DNA of 64,000 nt from NCBI RefSeq assembly GCF_009017415.1, contig NC_092404.1:1922001-1986000 (forward strand), written 5' to 3'. Of this stretch, positions 11,021 through 20,896 are shown piece by piece. A program made the position numbers and the translations under genes. Source of the stretch: Aspergillus flavus (lineage: Eukaryota; Ascomycota; Eurotiomycetes; Eurotiales; Aspergillaceae). The notes beneath the pieces are model-generated. The model was not told the DNA's origin, did no database searches, and saw only the letters and a list, made by a program, of their open reading frames with translations. Numbering within the stretch: position 1 is the first letter of the stretch; each line of letters starts with the position of its first letter.

Positions 11021-11917
11021 TTTGCTTGTCACTCCTCTGCTCTCCATATATGAATAGCAATCGTCAATGAAGGTGAGACCTTGGTCTTGAAATCGAGAAT
11101 TGTAGAGGCTGTATGTGTCACAACATTGTGCATGCCTGCGATCCACATATTTGTAATCCGGCCCGGTGGGCAATCGTGGATCCAATCTTCCCTTGAGATA
11201 TTGTGGCGTTAAACCACAAGATCGATCCCAGTGGGTCCATGGTCGGGGATCCGCAAAGCAGATATCGATTGAAACTCCCTACCAGGAAAAGGTCTACGGC
11301 AAGTTTCGCCGTGCGGAACTGGTTTGCCAACGAGTCAATCGTCCCCACATTATCGCCGACACGAAGGAGATAGGGACGCCGAAGTCAATCCCAAACTACC
11401 GTCGGAGCTATAAGCCCTAATATGAGTTGGACTATTTAGCAAGGCCTTCGCTATTTTATTCATGTTGTACTTTCATTCCATCAAGAAGGCTCTGAAGTTA
11501 TAATGTTTAGCGCAATGGAAGACCCAGTTATGAGGCAGCGTGAAAAGACATGTAGGATAATCTCGATTCCTGAGAGATGCAGATGGCGACGGTACCTAAA
11601 CCAGGTGATAAAGAAGTTGTGGTCAGGTTTCACGTCATGTATCTGAATGGCCGTGACCTTTTCATTCCGCAGGTGATATTTTGTCTACGTGTATACATAA
11701 TATGACATTTTGCGAACCGAAAGAAGTATTTTTCCAACATACATTTGTAGTAAAGTGGTGTTATTGAACCGAGTTAAGGATTCAGCCGTTGGACTTTTAT
11801 AACATACTAATATATTGCTTATGATTATCTCTTCAAATATATGTCCCAGTGTTCGTATTTATCTAGCAGATTAGTCACTCTACTGGGTCTATCAAAAGCA
11901 CCAGGCCTGTATTCAGG
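11021..11917. other. Spacer between the regulator and the TPR gene, with a possible coding remnant
   Basis: Two minus-strand frames (11185-11021 and 11348-11118) have peptide-like character ('LANQFRTAKLAVDLFLVG', 'VDRRHAQCCDTYSLY') but match nothing I recognise. The rest, 11420-11917, is AT-rich and looks non-coding. Confidence 0.3.
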
Positions 11918-14305
11918 TTAAACGTCGGGTGAGTGTTCAGCTAAGCCGTCATCCAACATGGCCAGATGAGGATCCTGCCAAAGCTCAGGTAGGAAGCTGA
12001 GCTGCATCCCCCAAGAATATAACAGAGGGTTTGGGGACCCGTTTAAACCCGATACTGGTGTTGCTGTACCAGTATCCATTGAGTCACCATGGTTAGAATA
12101 TGGAAAGCTTGAGCTATCCTCATTGTTCTTGGCTGTAGCTAAAGGTCCAGCGGGGCTTTCTTGAGGGGCGTTTTGTGAAGCAGCAGTTGCATTGTTGACA
12201 GCTCGAAGTGCAACTTGGTAATACAGCCGAGTGATATGATAAGGAACGGCACTTTCGCAGTTTGGATCGTGCTTTTCAAAGAACCTGATCACCGTGCCCA
12301 GAAGATCTAAATCCTCGCGGGCCTGCGGGGCAGTTTTGTTTTCCAAAATGCTGATGAGTAGGATATCGACGTTCCATGCGATGTGATATACCAGGTATCT
12401 ATTAAGCCTTTTAGTACTTCCTTCATTGCGGGTGTTTCTGCAGGATTGTGGCCACTTACATAGTGAAGGGGTGGCCTTGGTCATGATAGTTGAGTAAGGA
12501 AATCGAGGCCCGCGCGGCACTAACGCACAATGCAACACTAGAGATGACCAAGTCACTCTCTTCGTAATGATTCCAGAGAGGGACAGCCTTGCTGAAAACC
12601 ACGGAGTGAATAGATATAAGAAGTTGAAAGTAACAGAAATGGAGTACGGTTAGAGGCATCAATCGCATGTCATCCAAGCCAGTTAAAGGAGTTTGGGGTC
12701 GAGCCATATCAGGAATGTTCTGCCTCCAACTTTGTAACTCTTCATCGAGCTCCATCACTGCGACATATAACTGTTCTGGAGATTGTGCAGACGCCCGTGG
12801 CGAGCGAAGCTTGTCATAGACTTTGTTTTGGATATTCGCCAGGATGACCTGCTCACGGAGCCAGTTTATTGTGGATCCATCGTCAAACCTTAGCGTGTTC
12901 CGCCCATCTTCGGGATCCTCCTCTGGTAGACAGGAAATCAGGTCGCTCGTAAGTGAGGGCGGCTTTGAATGGTACATGGCCAAGTCTTGGTCGAGTATAA
13001 AGGCATGATAGAGCAGTATTTTTTCGTGTAGAGCTGTTGAGCTATCTTGAGGGGGCAGAGGATGGTGGTAGCCAGCCATGAGGATCGACTGAATGGCAGC
13101 TCCGAGGACCGTGGCTGAAGGATGGCTTCTTGATGTGTATACAAGGTACATGGTCTATGAACAATTAGCAAGGAAGGTCTCGTTCTAAGGACCAGGATCA
13201 GGACCATGAAAAGCATTGTCGCAATGCTAGCCTTATTCGGGCTCTGCATCATCATCACAGGCAGGATACTGAAAGCATTTTCGAAACACTTTTCGGCTGC
13301 ATCTGGTCGCATATTGTCAAATTTGCGTAGCGATTGGGCTAGAACAATGTTGAAGGCTGCGTATGAGGTGGCATCCAAGAAGGATTGGCCATCGAGATGT
13401 CTTTGAAGTATCCCATCTAAGTAATCATCTTCGAATAAATGAAGGGCGTTGTTGAAGGTGGTAGCAAAGTCTGGTACATATGAGACTTTTGTGTAATACT
13501 GCAAATGCACAGAGGCCATTACCTTTGAAGCATGTTTTGATCATATCATTGGAAGGTAAAGGATGGTTGACCCGCCCTTCGAAGTTTCCCAAAGGTGCTT
13601 TTCTTGGAATCTTCAGGCCGGATAGGAGGGAGCTAAAGCTTTCATCGCCTACCAGTGCATTAATCCAACGGATGCCTTCGGGAGAGAGGATAGAGCATGA
13701 TCCTGTTAAATGGTGTTGCATTAGTTATAGCCGCCATGCTTTGAGCCTTCCTTCCAGTGCTCCAATTACCTATACACAATCTCTCCCCATTCCTGTCCTT
13801 CATGTCAAGAGACATCGACCTATCCTCGTGCGAGCAGAGGTTAATAGTTAACGGACTTTGGGTGGGCCCCAGAGAGAGCCCCGTAGTCTGCCGAGTGAAT
13901 TGTCCCGCCACGTTATGGAGATATTCGCGTCTCATTTGACTAGTGGGTAGATGCATGGATTCCGAGATCAAACGCTCCATATTCTCCAATCGCTGAGTTA
14001 GAGCACGATAGGACCTATGCCACACGATGAGCACGATGTAACCAATTTTCTGGGTATGATGCAGTGCATGAGTGGTACATTCTATGGCTTGGGGGACGCT
14101 GCCTTATATTACTGTACTGGCAGCTATCCCCTCGCTCTTTACACCGTGCGCAAGACGGGCGATTCCCGTCGCATCTAACCTAGAACAATCAGGGTTAGAG
14201 CGATACGGTCGTAATCCCGAAGGCAGAGTGGACTACCTTGCGCGTACGGCATGGGATGCAAGCCCATCTTGACTTGAGTTCTTTATTTGAGTCTGAATTC
14301 TCCAT
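11918..14305 (-). CDS. Zn2Cys6 transcription factor with fungal-specific regulatory domain
   Basis: Exons: 14305-14237, 14179-14079, 14014-13770, 13702-13205, 13154-12460 and 12398-11918. The binuclear zinc cluster is split by intron 1 and has correct C-x2-C-x6-C-x6-C-x2-C-x6-C spacing ('WACIPCRTRK' then 'VRCDGNRPSC' and 'ARCKERGDSC'). A short linker and a coiled-coil-like 'QRLENMERLI' follow. The rest is the helical regulatory domain (fungal_trans type, e.g. 'TSRSHPSATVLGAAIQ', 'AGYHHPL'). The six exons sum to one base more than a multiple of three, because the frame slips by +1 near 13520. A 73-nt intron at 13499-13571 with a weak GTCAAC donor would restore it (671 residues); otherwise the gene carries a frameshift. 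Targets are unknown; the nearest genes are a TPR protein and an ATPase relic. Confidence 0.75.
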
Positions 14306-14850
14306 TGTGGAGGCCCAGCACTTGTGTTGTTGGCTGGAAGAAAAGATTGTCATCGACTTCCGTTAATATAAATTTGGTTTCGAATCGACACCAGATCATC
14401 TGACCGCCCCACTTTTTTTCCAGGCGGCCCTTAGGCCATATTCCTATGTCAGTGTTTGTTCCATGTATACTATATTGACTATTGACATAATTCTCTAGGA
14501 TCGTTAAAGTATGATGTAATACCATCCAACACTTTTAAACGATCTTTATTCTCTGTCTATGAGCATGATTATATAACCGCTTCTCTCACTTCTCTATTCC
14601 TCACCCTATCTTTGAGTCTCTTCCTCTACATTCTGAACTTCTTCAGTACTATTATCGCCTTCTTGATCCATATCCACGTTTTCCAGCGCAAAGAAGAGAG
14701 GAAAAGAACGAAGAGGAGAAAGTTATCCGAAATGTATTTGACGATAAAGGAGACGATTTGTTGTCGACCTTTTTGAGTATCTGAGTATCGACTCGGAAAT
14801 CCGAAATAAACGACCTATCGCTCATATCATCGAAGAGTGAGCCAGAATGG
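14306..14850. other. Intergenic region between the regulator and the ATPase relic
   Basis: Holds the regulator's promoter. From about 14690 the plus strand has an acidic/basic coding-like stretch ('VFDDKGDDLLSTFL') that may be the broken N-terminus of the ATPase relic. Confidence 0.35.
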
Positions 14851-16099
14851 ATGAAGGAAGTGCTATCATCAACCAGAAAAGCCATGTTGACGCTCGAATC
14901 AGAAACTTACGATCCCACGGAGCCATTCTGGAAGGTTGTAAAGATTAACCAAGCCCTTCATTTAACCAAGGCGAAAACCCTCTCAGCAGCAGAGCAATTA
15001 GTTGAGACGGAGAGGGATAGTGCCATTGATAAACTTGGGCGAGAACTTAAGAACCACGTTCTCGACAGCGCACATTATGAGGCATTACAAGACTATGTTA
15101 TGCCGGTGACGGTGGAGACCACTACCGATGAGCTTCCCAATATCACACAAGAAGATGTTGCAGAGTTGCGCCAACAAGAAAATTGGCTTGATAACGATAT
15201 CTTCCAGCCAGATAATCATGAACAGGCGTGCGAAAGGTGTGTCCCGCAAGCCCGCGGCTACCCGGGATGGTCCGGAGGGCTGTACTTAAATTCTGGCAGC
15301 CATGCGCTATTTGGAGGTTCATGGAGATAATGTTAAGCAAACAAACAAGGGGTGCTATGATAGCTGATTCTATGGGACTAAGAAAGATATGGGAAGCAAT
15401 CGGGGTAATCGGCGGTAGGTCTTAACAGGGGATTCTGCATGAGGCTTTTAGCTGATTCTTATTAGCGAGCGCGCTAGATAGAGCTGGCACTAAATAAGGG
15501 TGAAGACGTTCAGCGGAAGCCAACAATGGTGGTGGTTCCTCCACATCTCATTGAACAATGGATAGACGAGCTGGGAAGTGTCAGCGGCAGTCTGAAGTTT
15601 AGTGTATACTTGGAGATAACCGCCGACAAGGGGCAGTAGTGTCCGTATCCAGGGACGTCTAAGCTCAAAGCACAAGATATTCGGAAAGAACTATGATGGT
15701 ACACATACCGTTGTCTTGACGGCATATAATACACTCGAGGCTCGCTATGGCGTATCAGCGGTAACTCAATGCCATAAAGACAAATACTCAAGTAATTACC
15801 AACCGGGCGACACATTACCCGGTGACTTCCCCGTCAACATCAAAGGGTGCTTCGGTCTCGTCATATGCGACAAGGCCCAGTATGTTCGGAATAAAGGGTC
15901 CGGGATCTCGCTAAGCGTCTGGTGGCTGCAGTCAGACTTCAACTTACTCATGACGAGGACGCCCTTTTTCAACAATCGCACCCGAGATATGCTCGGATAC
16001 TTGAAATTATGGACAATGGCATCGTCACTGCCAATTGGCAGTAATCGCACTATTGGGAAGGATATTCCACCGCAAAGAAAATTCTCTACTGTCCCATGA
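14851..16099 (+). pseudogene. Degenerate SNF2-family ATPase/helicase relic
   Basis: Fragments in three frames follow the order of an SNF2-type ATPase N-terminal lobe. First is an acidic pre-domain (14851-15200). Then comes 'LKFWQPCAIWRFMEI' with the Walker A region 'ADSMGLRKIWEA' near 15370, where the expected G-K-T is G-L-R-K-I. Next is 'VVVPPHLIEQWIDEL' (motif Ia, about 15530), followed by 'VVLTAYNTLEARYG'. Last is 'GLVICDKAQYVRN' (Walker B, DEAQ changed to DKAQ) and 'LLMTRTPFFNN' (the ATP motif III, T-A-T-P altered). Stops and frame shifts separate the pieces, both nucleotide-binding motifs are damaged, and the second lobe is absent. Fungal proteins of this type are frequent in variable regions; the intact role is chromatin or DNA remodelling. 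This copy should be dead. Confidence 0.75.
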
Positions 16100-16143
16100 C
16101 AGATGAGGAGGACGACCACGTAAGTCTAGTTTCAGGTCTACGG

Positions 16144-16165
16144 CTTCTTCTTCTTCTTCTTCTTT
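16144..16165. repeat. (TTC)n microsatellite
   Basis: About seven TTC units in a row, just downstream of the ATPase relic. Confidence 0.9.
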
Positions 16166-18049
16166 CTAACACAGTTCTATATGTTCTTTGATAGATATTG
16201 GGGATAAGGTAGTCAAGGAGCGACCTTGATGTCTATGGCATCTTGGTCGAGTGAGAAAAGGTGACTAGTTTCCGAGCCCGTAGGTTGAGTTACGTTCCGA
16301 CAAAGTAAAAGTCGCGTCGGTTCGCAATGTGATCCTGATATGACTGGAGAACTATTACTATCTACGAGCGTATCTATAGACGACTGAATTCTATTTCGTT
16401 TGTTGTGTGTGCATATTTATAGTCGTCTCGGAGATATCTCCGAGGCCGAGGAACCCTAACCCGCACGGCCCGACGCAGTAAATATGTACTATGCTAACTT
16501 CGGCAGAACCCATCATCGGTCTGGACTAGAGTGGTTAACAGGTCGGGTTTGGGTTCTGTATAGATACGAAGATTCATTCGCCCTTGAAGCAAAAGAATAA
16601 TTTTAACAGGGGAAGTTGATCAAGCCACTTAAAATAGTGACTGAGTTGCTTGAATCTATCAACACGACTTTGGGAAGAAATCACTTAGGAAGAACAACAG
16701 CGCTAGGCCTAATTAGGCAGCGTCAACATATAGGCATCAAGTTGGGATTACATGTAACATTCAGTATGTTGGCTTATATCATTTTAATGCATGCTGGGTT
16801 GACAATCAATGACAACCCGGATATTTAATCCGTAGGGATCCCAGGAATGTGTGGGGGAACTTATGGCTGTTGTCGCACCACCCAATGCCTGCGGCTCGTG
16901 TTCCGATGAGCGTTTGACTGTACAGTTGGATATAACGTATATTGCAAATTCTAGTAACGTGGTTAAACAAATGATTGTAGTAGTACTACTCTCAAGCAGG
17001 GGGGAAAGCCCAGTCACGGGTGGACTTCTCGGTGGGCGAGAAGCCTTACACGGGGTTGTTACTGGATTCATGTACGGAGTACAAAGGAAGTTGATGTGAC
17101 TGGTACTATGCACCCCCGTACTTTTGTCTAAAGGATGATCTACATTCCCCAGAGAATACGAGAATAGTCCGTCCTGGTTGCCTGAAATTCTGATCTGTTG
17201 ATAATTCATCGCCTGAAGGAACGGGGCGGAGCTTCAGAAGGCAGTAGCCTCGTTCATTCCTTGCTGACCGGGCGTCCAGGGTCCCTGTGCCCTAAAGAAG
17301 AGTTTCGACAACTCAAGACATTAATCAAGACCCAAGTGTCAAGTATATGTTGTGTTGTAGTGATCATTTGCCCGATGAGTATAGATCATAATCATTCGTT
17401 TCTATTATGGAGATAATGTGCGCTCTACTAACAATGCTAGGTAAAGGATGTTAGCCCCCTGGCAAGGCTGAACGGCTTTGTTATGCTTCAGGAGCGTGGG
17501 AATAGAGTCAAGATCAAGGTTTCCAGCTATCCTAGTGATAGGCGCCCAAGATGCCCCAAACTGTTGAATTTTCCGGAATGGGAAAGAAAATGGATTTTAA
17601 GGCACCCTGCCAAGGTTCAAGCCCTGCCCCCAGACGGCCTAATAGCGACGATCCCATCCAGCCCGGAGCGTCTTTTTGCTCCTGTGTGAAGGCTGCAGCT
17701 GCTCACTGGCTGACTATTTTCCAGGCTTGGTAATTAACTTACGAGCCCCTTGAATATTCAATAGTCAATATCTGCCTGTCAATTCTTCCTTACACCGCTA
17801 TGTCAGGGCAGTGATCGACGAGTATGGTGTCCAAGGGCCCCGGCAGCAATTGATCGGCGGAGTGATACGAACAAATTAGATACCGTCTGCGTTGCTTCTG
17901 TTGTTCTTACCCTTGGCTCTGTTGGGCTCTAGGAACGAATCTAGGAGGCCTTACATATTTACGCGTGTCTGTGTATCTAATAGGTTATAGTACTGTGCCG
18001 ACGAGGCTATACACTTTTGTTCTATTGAGAAATGCCAAAGCACCTCAAG
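16166..18049. other. Intergenic region, nothing assigned
   Basis: Several open frames around 16616-17209 are not supported by any motif or splicing pattern. A short inverted repeat (GGGTTG...CAACCC, about 16797-16820) is visible. The right part is the promoter of the secreted-protein gene. Confidence 0.35.
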
Positions 18050-18057
18050 TATATAAA
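18050..18057 (+). promoter_or_regulatory. TATA box of the secreted-protein gene
   Basis: TATATAAA lies 123 bases before the ATG at 18180, followed by a C/A/T-rich leader of the kind seen in highly expressed fungal genes. Confidence 0.5.
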
Positions 18058-18179
18058 CCCCTTCTTCTGCCGTTCTACATCTGCACAACCCATCAGCTCA
18101 AGAGACTCCAGCAAACCAAGCCTCATCTTTCATCTAATACTCTATCATTCCAACGTCAAGAATCTCTCATCTTTTCAAG

Positions 18180-18530
18180 ATGCGTTTCTCAATCACCGCC
18201 GTCGCCATCATGGCTGGCCTTAGTGCCAGCGGATCCGCCTTCGTCATGGACACTTACAGTGATACCAACTGCGGCGATTCCGTCCAATCGGGCGTCAACA
18301 CCTGGGACAACACATGTGCGACTTGGCCTAAAGGCTTCAAGTCTTTCAAGATCACAACCTGGGGAGGAAACCGACAGCTCGCGTACTTCTTCGCGCCCGA
18401 TAACTGCGGCAGCCTTCCTGGGGCCATTAGACATGGCTATGTGGATTCCACAACCAAGGACTTCAAGCTTGGACAATGCTATCATTTCGACGGTGCATCT
18501 GCGAATGCGATCGCTTCTTACTGGAACTAG
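18180..18530 (+). CDS. Small secreted four-cysteine protein
   Basis: A 116-residue single-exon protein. Residues 1-20 are a signal peptide ('MRFSITAVAIMAGLSASGSA'), so it should be exported. The mature ~96 residues have four cysteines (in 'DTNCGD', 'NTCATW', 'DNCGSL' and 'GQCYHF'), enough for two disulfides, plus many aromatic and Gly residues. I recognise it as a small secreted protein type present in several Aspergillus and Penicillium genomes, with no role I can assign. A TATA box and pyrimidine-rich leader suggest regulated, strong expression. Small cysteine-bearing secreted proteins can be antimicrobial, surface-active or host-directed; nothing here decides between these. No neighbouring gene is obviously linked; the flavoenzyme downstream is on the other strand. 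Confidence 0.85.
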   Translation: MRFSITAVAIMAGLSASGSAFVMDTYSDTNCGDSVQSGVNTWDNTCATWPKGFKSFKITTWGGNRQLAYFFAPDNCGSLPGAIRHGYVDSTTKDFKLGQCYHFDGASANAIASYWN

Positions 18531-19045
18531 TTCGTATGGGAATCCATCAAGGTGAGCCCTTATGTCACGATGGTTGAAGAGAAGCTAACTGTACGCTGGG
18601 AGTATAGTGGCATTGTGAGGTGCAAAGAGGAGACTTGGAAGGCAGGGAGACTTCATTCATTCTGAACAGGGCTCACATATTCTCATGCGCTTTTGCTTTT
18701 ATAAGTCCGTTGGGCGTGTTGCGTTCTGAGATAGTGCCATAGGCATTTCAAACCCAGCTGTTTCTCAAGTACATTTTGATTCGATATTCGTCCGCCCAGA
18801 AGAATGGTCCGGTCAGATTTTACTGTAGTGGTGTGTAGTTATCATGCCGATAGCTTGGGTAATGTGTAGGTTATCTATATTGGTTTTGGGCTCAGACCTT
18901 GAATTCATGATGGGTTCAGCCAAAGTCCACTATTTATTCTGCTAGTAAACAAAACAATCGAAAACAAGGATACTAGGTGCTAGGTCTCTCAGACACTATC
19001 TCCACCAGGATATATCAATTCCACTTGATTAAAACACCAATGCCA
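18531..19045. other. Convergent 3' spacer
   Basis: 3' regions of two converging genes; no coding-like frame seen. Confidence 0.5.
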
Positions 19046-20896
19046 CTAAAATCGTGCTTTGTACACAGTATCCCCAATAGGATATATAGCACCGTTGGTA
19101 GCCTTCGCTGACGCCTTGACCAATTCTGCAGACCACAACTTGACGACCTCTGTGAGCCGAACTTTGTCAGATCGTAAAGAAGTGGTAACCTGGATCTTTG
19201 CCAAGAGCTCGTTTTTATCAGATGGTCCCAGGGTCCCGTTGATTGTATTTCGAAACTTGTCCTTCTCCTCATCGCTCCAATCTGACAGTCCAACCACTTC
19301 TAAAAGACCAGTTTTATCATCGATAAGCCTGTCGCCGACCTTTGTCAACGTCTGGTTGCCAACCTTGGCCGATGCCTTGATCAATTCCGCAGACCACGAC
19401 TTAACCACGTTTGTTAGCCGATTTTTGTAGGGTTGTGGGAAACTTGAAGCCCGAATTTTCTCTAAGAGTTCAGCTTTTTCACTTGCTCCCAGGGTTCCTC
19501 TGATTGCATTGGAGAATTTCTCCTTTTTACTGCCAGACCAATCTGTCTGCAAACCAACCACATGTAAAAGACCAGCTTTATCTTGATCATAGATAAGCGT
19601 TTCGACAATATGGACCGCGCACTGGGCAGTTCCCACGCCTAGTGTCCACCCAGACCCTCCATGTCCATAGTTATGGACGAGAGGAAATCCACAGTCCTCA
19701 TCAGCTCTGACCTTGACATTCTTCTTGGTAAATGGCCGCAAGCCCTGGGTGAAAGGGAAATGGTTCACAAAGCCTGCATGGTTCAAACTGGGCATAAACT
19801 CTCCTGCCCGATCCCACATCTGCTGGACTTCGGGCGATTCAGGAGTCAAGTTCATATTATCGTTATGTGGCTGTATGATGGAACCCACGTAGAGGATATC
19901 GTCGTTCCGAGGTACAATGAACACGGTCTTGGAAGGGAGACCACCGGGCCCGATTTGTGCAGGAACTAAATAGGCGTCATTTAGATGACGGAATTTGCTG
20001 TGGCGTGTATTTTCAACGCGGCGAATAGCGCCACGAACCGGGTAAACATCATCGTCCCTGATTAGATCTCTAGCGCCGAGACCTGTGGCATTGACAATAG
20101 CATCCGCTTTGTAGTCTATCAGCAATCTCTGGCCGGTTTGTCTTAGATCTTTCACTTCTCGGGTCTCGAGTGTTGCCCCTTTTCGCTGGATAAGGGCCAT
20201 GAGATAGGCTAAGGCTTTGTCGGTATTGATAATCGGAGCCTTATGGGTATAACCGCTTTGGAATTCTTTTCCACCATAGCTTAGATTGATGAATGATTTG
20301 TTGAATCGTTGTGCGATTGCGTCTCTGTCCGGGTACACCTCAACATCGCCAATCCTCGTATTTACAGCAGCATACTTCTCATAATGTTCACTCCTTGGCA
20401 ATCTTGTGTTGCACGAAGTGATAACATCCTCATAGAAAAATTGATGAAGTTTGGCAACAGAGAGACCAAACGAGTGTCCTCCTTTCTCATGCTCATTAGA
20501 AACCTCAGCATACTTCATGTAGAAGTTGTAGCTTTGCATAGCCCATTCTCGATAATGGTCCACAGTAGCCCAGCCAGCACCCAGAGATTCGATTTCAGTC
20601 AAGCCACATCCCCCGGGGGGCATCTCCCACAAAGCCCCTGCAATCTGGGAAGTGATGCGGGGCTCGCCGAAGTCCCAAGTGCGTGCCCACTCTTTGGCAA
20701 GAATTGTCACTCGGATGCCCTTGTCGAGAAGCATCCATGCGACTAGCAGTCCGCTGACACCACCGCCGATGATTAGAACGTGTCGGCTTTCGGCGTTGAG
20801 GTCTTTCAGCGGGGCATCGCTGGTCGATACCTTGAACGCACGTGCCCCTGGAGTGTATTGGCTGGGGTGTACTGTTACTGTGTGTGCAGTTGGCAT
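19046..20896 (-). CDS. D-amino-acid-oxidase-like FAD oxidoreductase with a duplicated C-terminal module
   Basis: A single 616-residue exon. Residues 40-60 are the FAD-binding beta-alpha-beta start ('HVLIIGGGVSGLLVAW', G44-x-G46-x-x-G49). The body has DAO-family features: 'VNATGLGARDL', 'YPVRGAIRRV', and near residue 410 'HNYGHGGSGWTLGVG', the conserved second FAD-contact loop of D-amino-acid oxidases. The catalytic part alone (~440 residues) is slightly longer than usual DAO (~340-370). After it come two tandem helical modules of 88 and 87 residues (about 442-529 and 530-616), clearly copies of each other. Expected chemistry is oxidation of an amine or D-amino acid with hydrogen peroxide release. 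There is no clear C-terminal peroxisomal SKL signal (the end is 'KARF'). The partner or substrate of the tail is unknown. Confidence 0.8.
   Translation of the reverse strand: MPTAHTVTVHPSQYTPGARAFKVSTSDAPLKDLNAESRHVLIIGGGVSGLLVAWMLLDKGIRVTILAKEWARTWDFGEPRITSQIAGALWEMPPGGCGLTEIESLGAGWATVDHYREWAMQSYNFYMKYAEVSNEHEKGGHSFGLSVAKLHQFFYEDVITSCNTRLPRSEHYEKYAAVNTRIGDVEVYPDRDAIAQRFNKSFINLSYGGKEFQSGYTHKAPIINTDKALAYLMALIQRKGATLETREVKDLRQTGQRLLIDYKADAIVNATGLGARDLIRDDDVYPVRGAIRRVENTRHSKFRHLNDAYLVPAQIGPGGLPSKTVFIVPRNDDILYVGSIIQPHNDNMNLTPESPEVQQMWDRAGEFMPSLNHAGFVNHFPFTQGLRPFTKKNVKVRADEDCGFPLVHNYGHGGSGWTLGVGTAQCAVHIVETLIYDQDKAGLLHVVGLQTDWSGSKKEKFSNAIRGTLGASEKAELLEKIRASSFPQPYKNRLTNVVKSWSAELIKASAKVGNQTLTKVGDRLIDDKTGLLEVVGLSDWSDEEKDKFRNTINGTLGPSDKNELLAKIQVTTSLRSDKVRLTEVVKLWSAELVKASAKATNGAIYPIGDTVYKARF
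19049..19573 (-). repeat. Tandem duplication encoding two ~88-residue modules
   Basis: The copies lie at about 19310-19573 and 19049-19309. Both read 'VVGL..DWS...K.KF.N.I.GTLG.S.K.ELL.KI', then 'RLT.VVK.WSAEL.KASAK'. They are diverged but equal in length and aligned almost without gaps, so this is an in-frame internal duplication. Confidence 0.85.

Noticed and set aside
9311..11185. Longer start for the TPR protein at 11185
   Set aside because: The 55 extra residues are Cys-rich and unlike the rest; the Met at 11020 sits just before the family-like sequence.
16616..17209. Overlapping open frames on both strands and a short inverted repeat, possibly a mobile element
   Set aside because: No transposase or reverse-transcriptase motif, no target-site duplication and no terminal repeats could be found.
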